A stretch of 64,000 bases of DNA from Microcystis viridis FACHB-1342 (lineage in GTDB: Bacteria > Cyanobacteriota > Cyanobacteriia > Cyanobacteriales > Microcystaceae), in NCBI RefSeq assembly GCF_014698335.1, contig NZ_JACJSV010000010.1, positions 1 to 64,000 of the forward strand, written 5' to 3'. The first letter of the stretch is position 1. Every line of letters begins with the position of its first letter. The notes under the pieces are model-generated. The model was not told the origin of the DNA. It did no database searches and saw nothing but the letters and a program-made list of their open reading frames with translations. Of this stretch, positions 63,891 through 64,000 are shown piece by piece. A program made the translations under genes and the position numbers.

Positions 63891-64000
63891 TCATAGTCCC
63901 CTTTCTAGGATAGTAACCACCCGCGCCCCTGAATTAGTGGCAATTTCTTGGGAACCATCGCTACTGCCATTATCGGCGATTAGCACCTCTCCCGCAATTT
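63891..64000 (-). pseudogene. N-terminal fragment of a second copy of the GT2 gene (cut by window edge)
   Basis: The minus strand repeats 61586-61680 of the intact gene almost exactly, 'IAGEVLIADNGSSDGSQEIA', then breaks down after 'ARVVTILERGL' into TGA (63891-63893). The start lies beyond the window. It must be a truncated duplicate. Confidence 0.9.

Overview
This window reads as chromosome of a cyanobacterium, most likely Microcystis or a close relative. The evidence is: an NtcA-type glnA promoter, a phycobilin lyase of the CpcS/CpeS family, Ycf23, cyanobacterial-type ClpC and a CyRepA-like protein; repeated HIP1 octamers (GCGATCGC, for example near 1382, 7901, 8317, 11164 and 46516); heptanucleotide repeat arrays; and a very heavy load of small inverted-repeat (MITE-like) elements. 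The species call is an inference from style, not from a database match.

Layout. 0-1 kb: the end of an IS30-type transposase that has cut off the front of an RloB-like defence gene. 1-13 kb: housekeeping genes (ppsA, folD, a lipoprotein, a Nudix hydrolase, an S41 protease, recR, a DUF4330 protein, speA). 13-20.5 kb: a subtilase with tandem PPC domains, an ISL3 remnant, then an RNase II-type gene and an NAD kinase lying between inverted copies of one MITE. 20.7-30.7 kb: mostly minus strand, with nrdB, thiC with a TPP riboswitch, glnA with a textbook NtcA promoter, and nrdA; DUF29 genes in several states of decay are scattered among them. 31-34 kb: a 971-residue plasmid-replication-like protein behind a perfect 16-bp palindrome. 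34.5-45.3 kb: nitroreductase, SpoIIE phosphatase, AmpG-like transporter, GNAT, thioredoxin-like protein, glmU, a conserved 55-residue protein, ycf23, the pyruvate dehydrogenase E2 gene and a PRC-barrel protein.

45.4-49.6 kb is accessory: a hicBA toxin-antitoxin pair, then two copies of a roughly 2-kb module (small conserved protein, then lipoprotein, between conserved arms) whose interiors differ. 49.9-57.2 kb holds clpC followed by a duplication of the clpC 3' end and its downstream small membrane-protein gene. Between the two copies sits a large membrane protein whose paralogue lies just beyond, convergent. The duplicated clpC end carries one MITE inside another, both with intact target duplications. 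57.2-64 kb is an A+T-rich surface-polysaccharide island (GtrA, two GT2 glycosyltransferases, two methyltransferases, a large membrane protein). Broken pieces of one GT2 gene lie on both sides of its intact copy.

The less ordinary material is the replication protein with its palindrome, the twin variable modules at 46-49.6 kb, the clpC-end duplication with nested elements, and the glycosyltransferase fragments. None of these is shown here to be a new system; they are candidates. No tRNA, rRNA, CRISPR array or prophage was seen.
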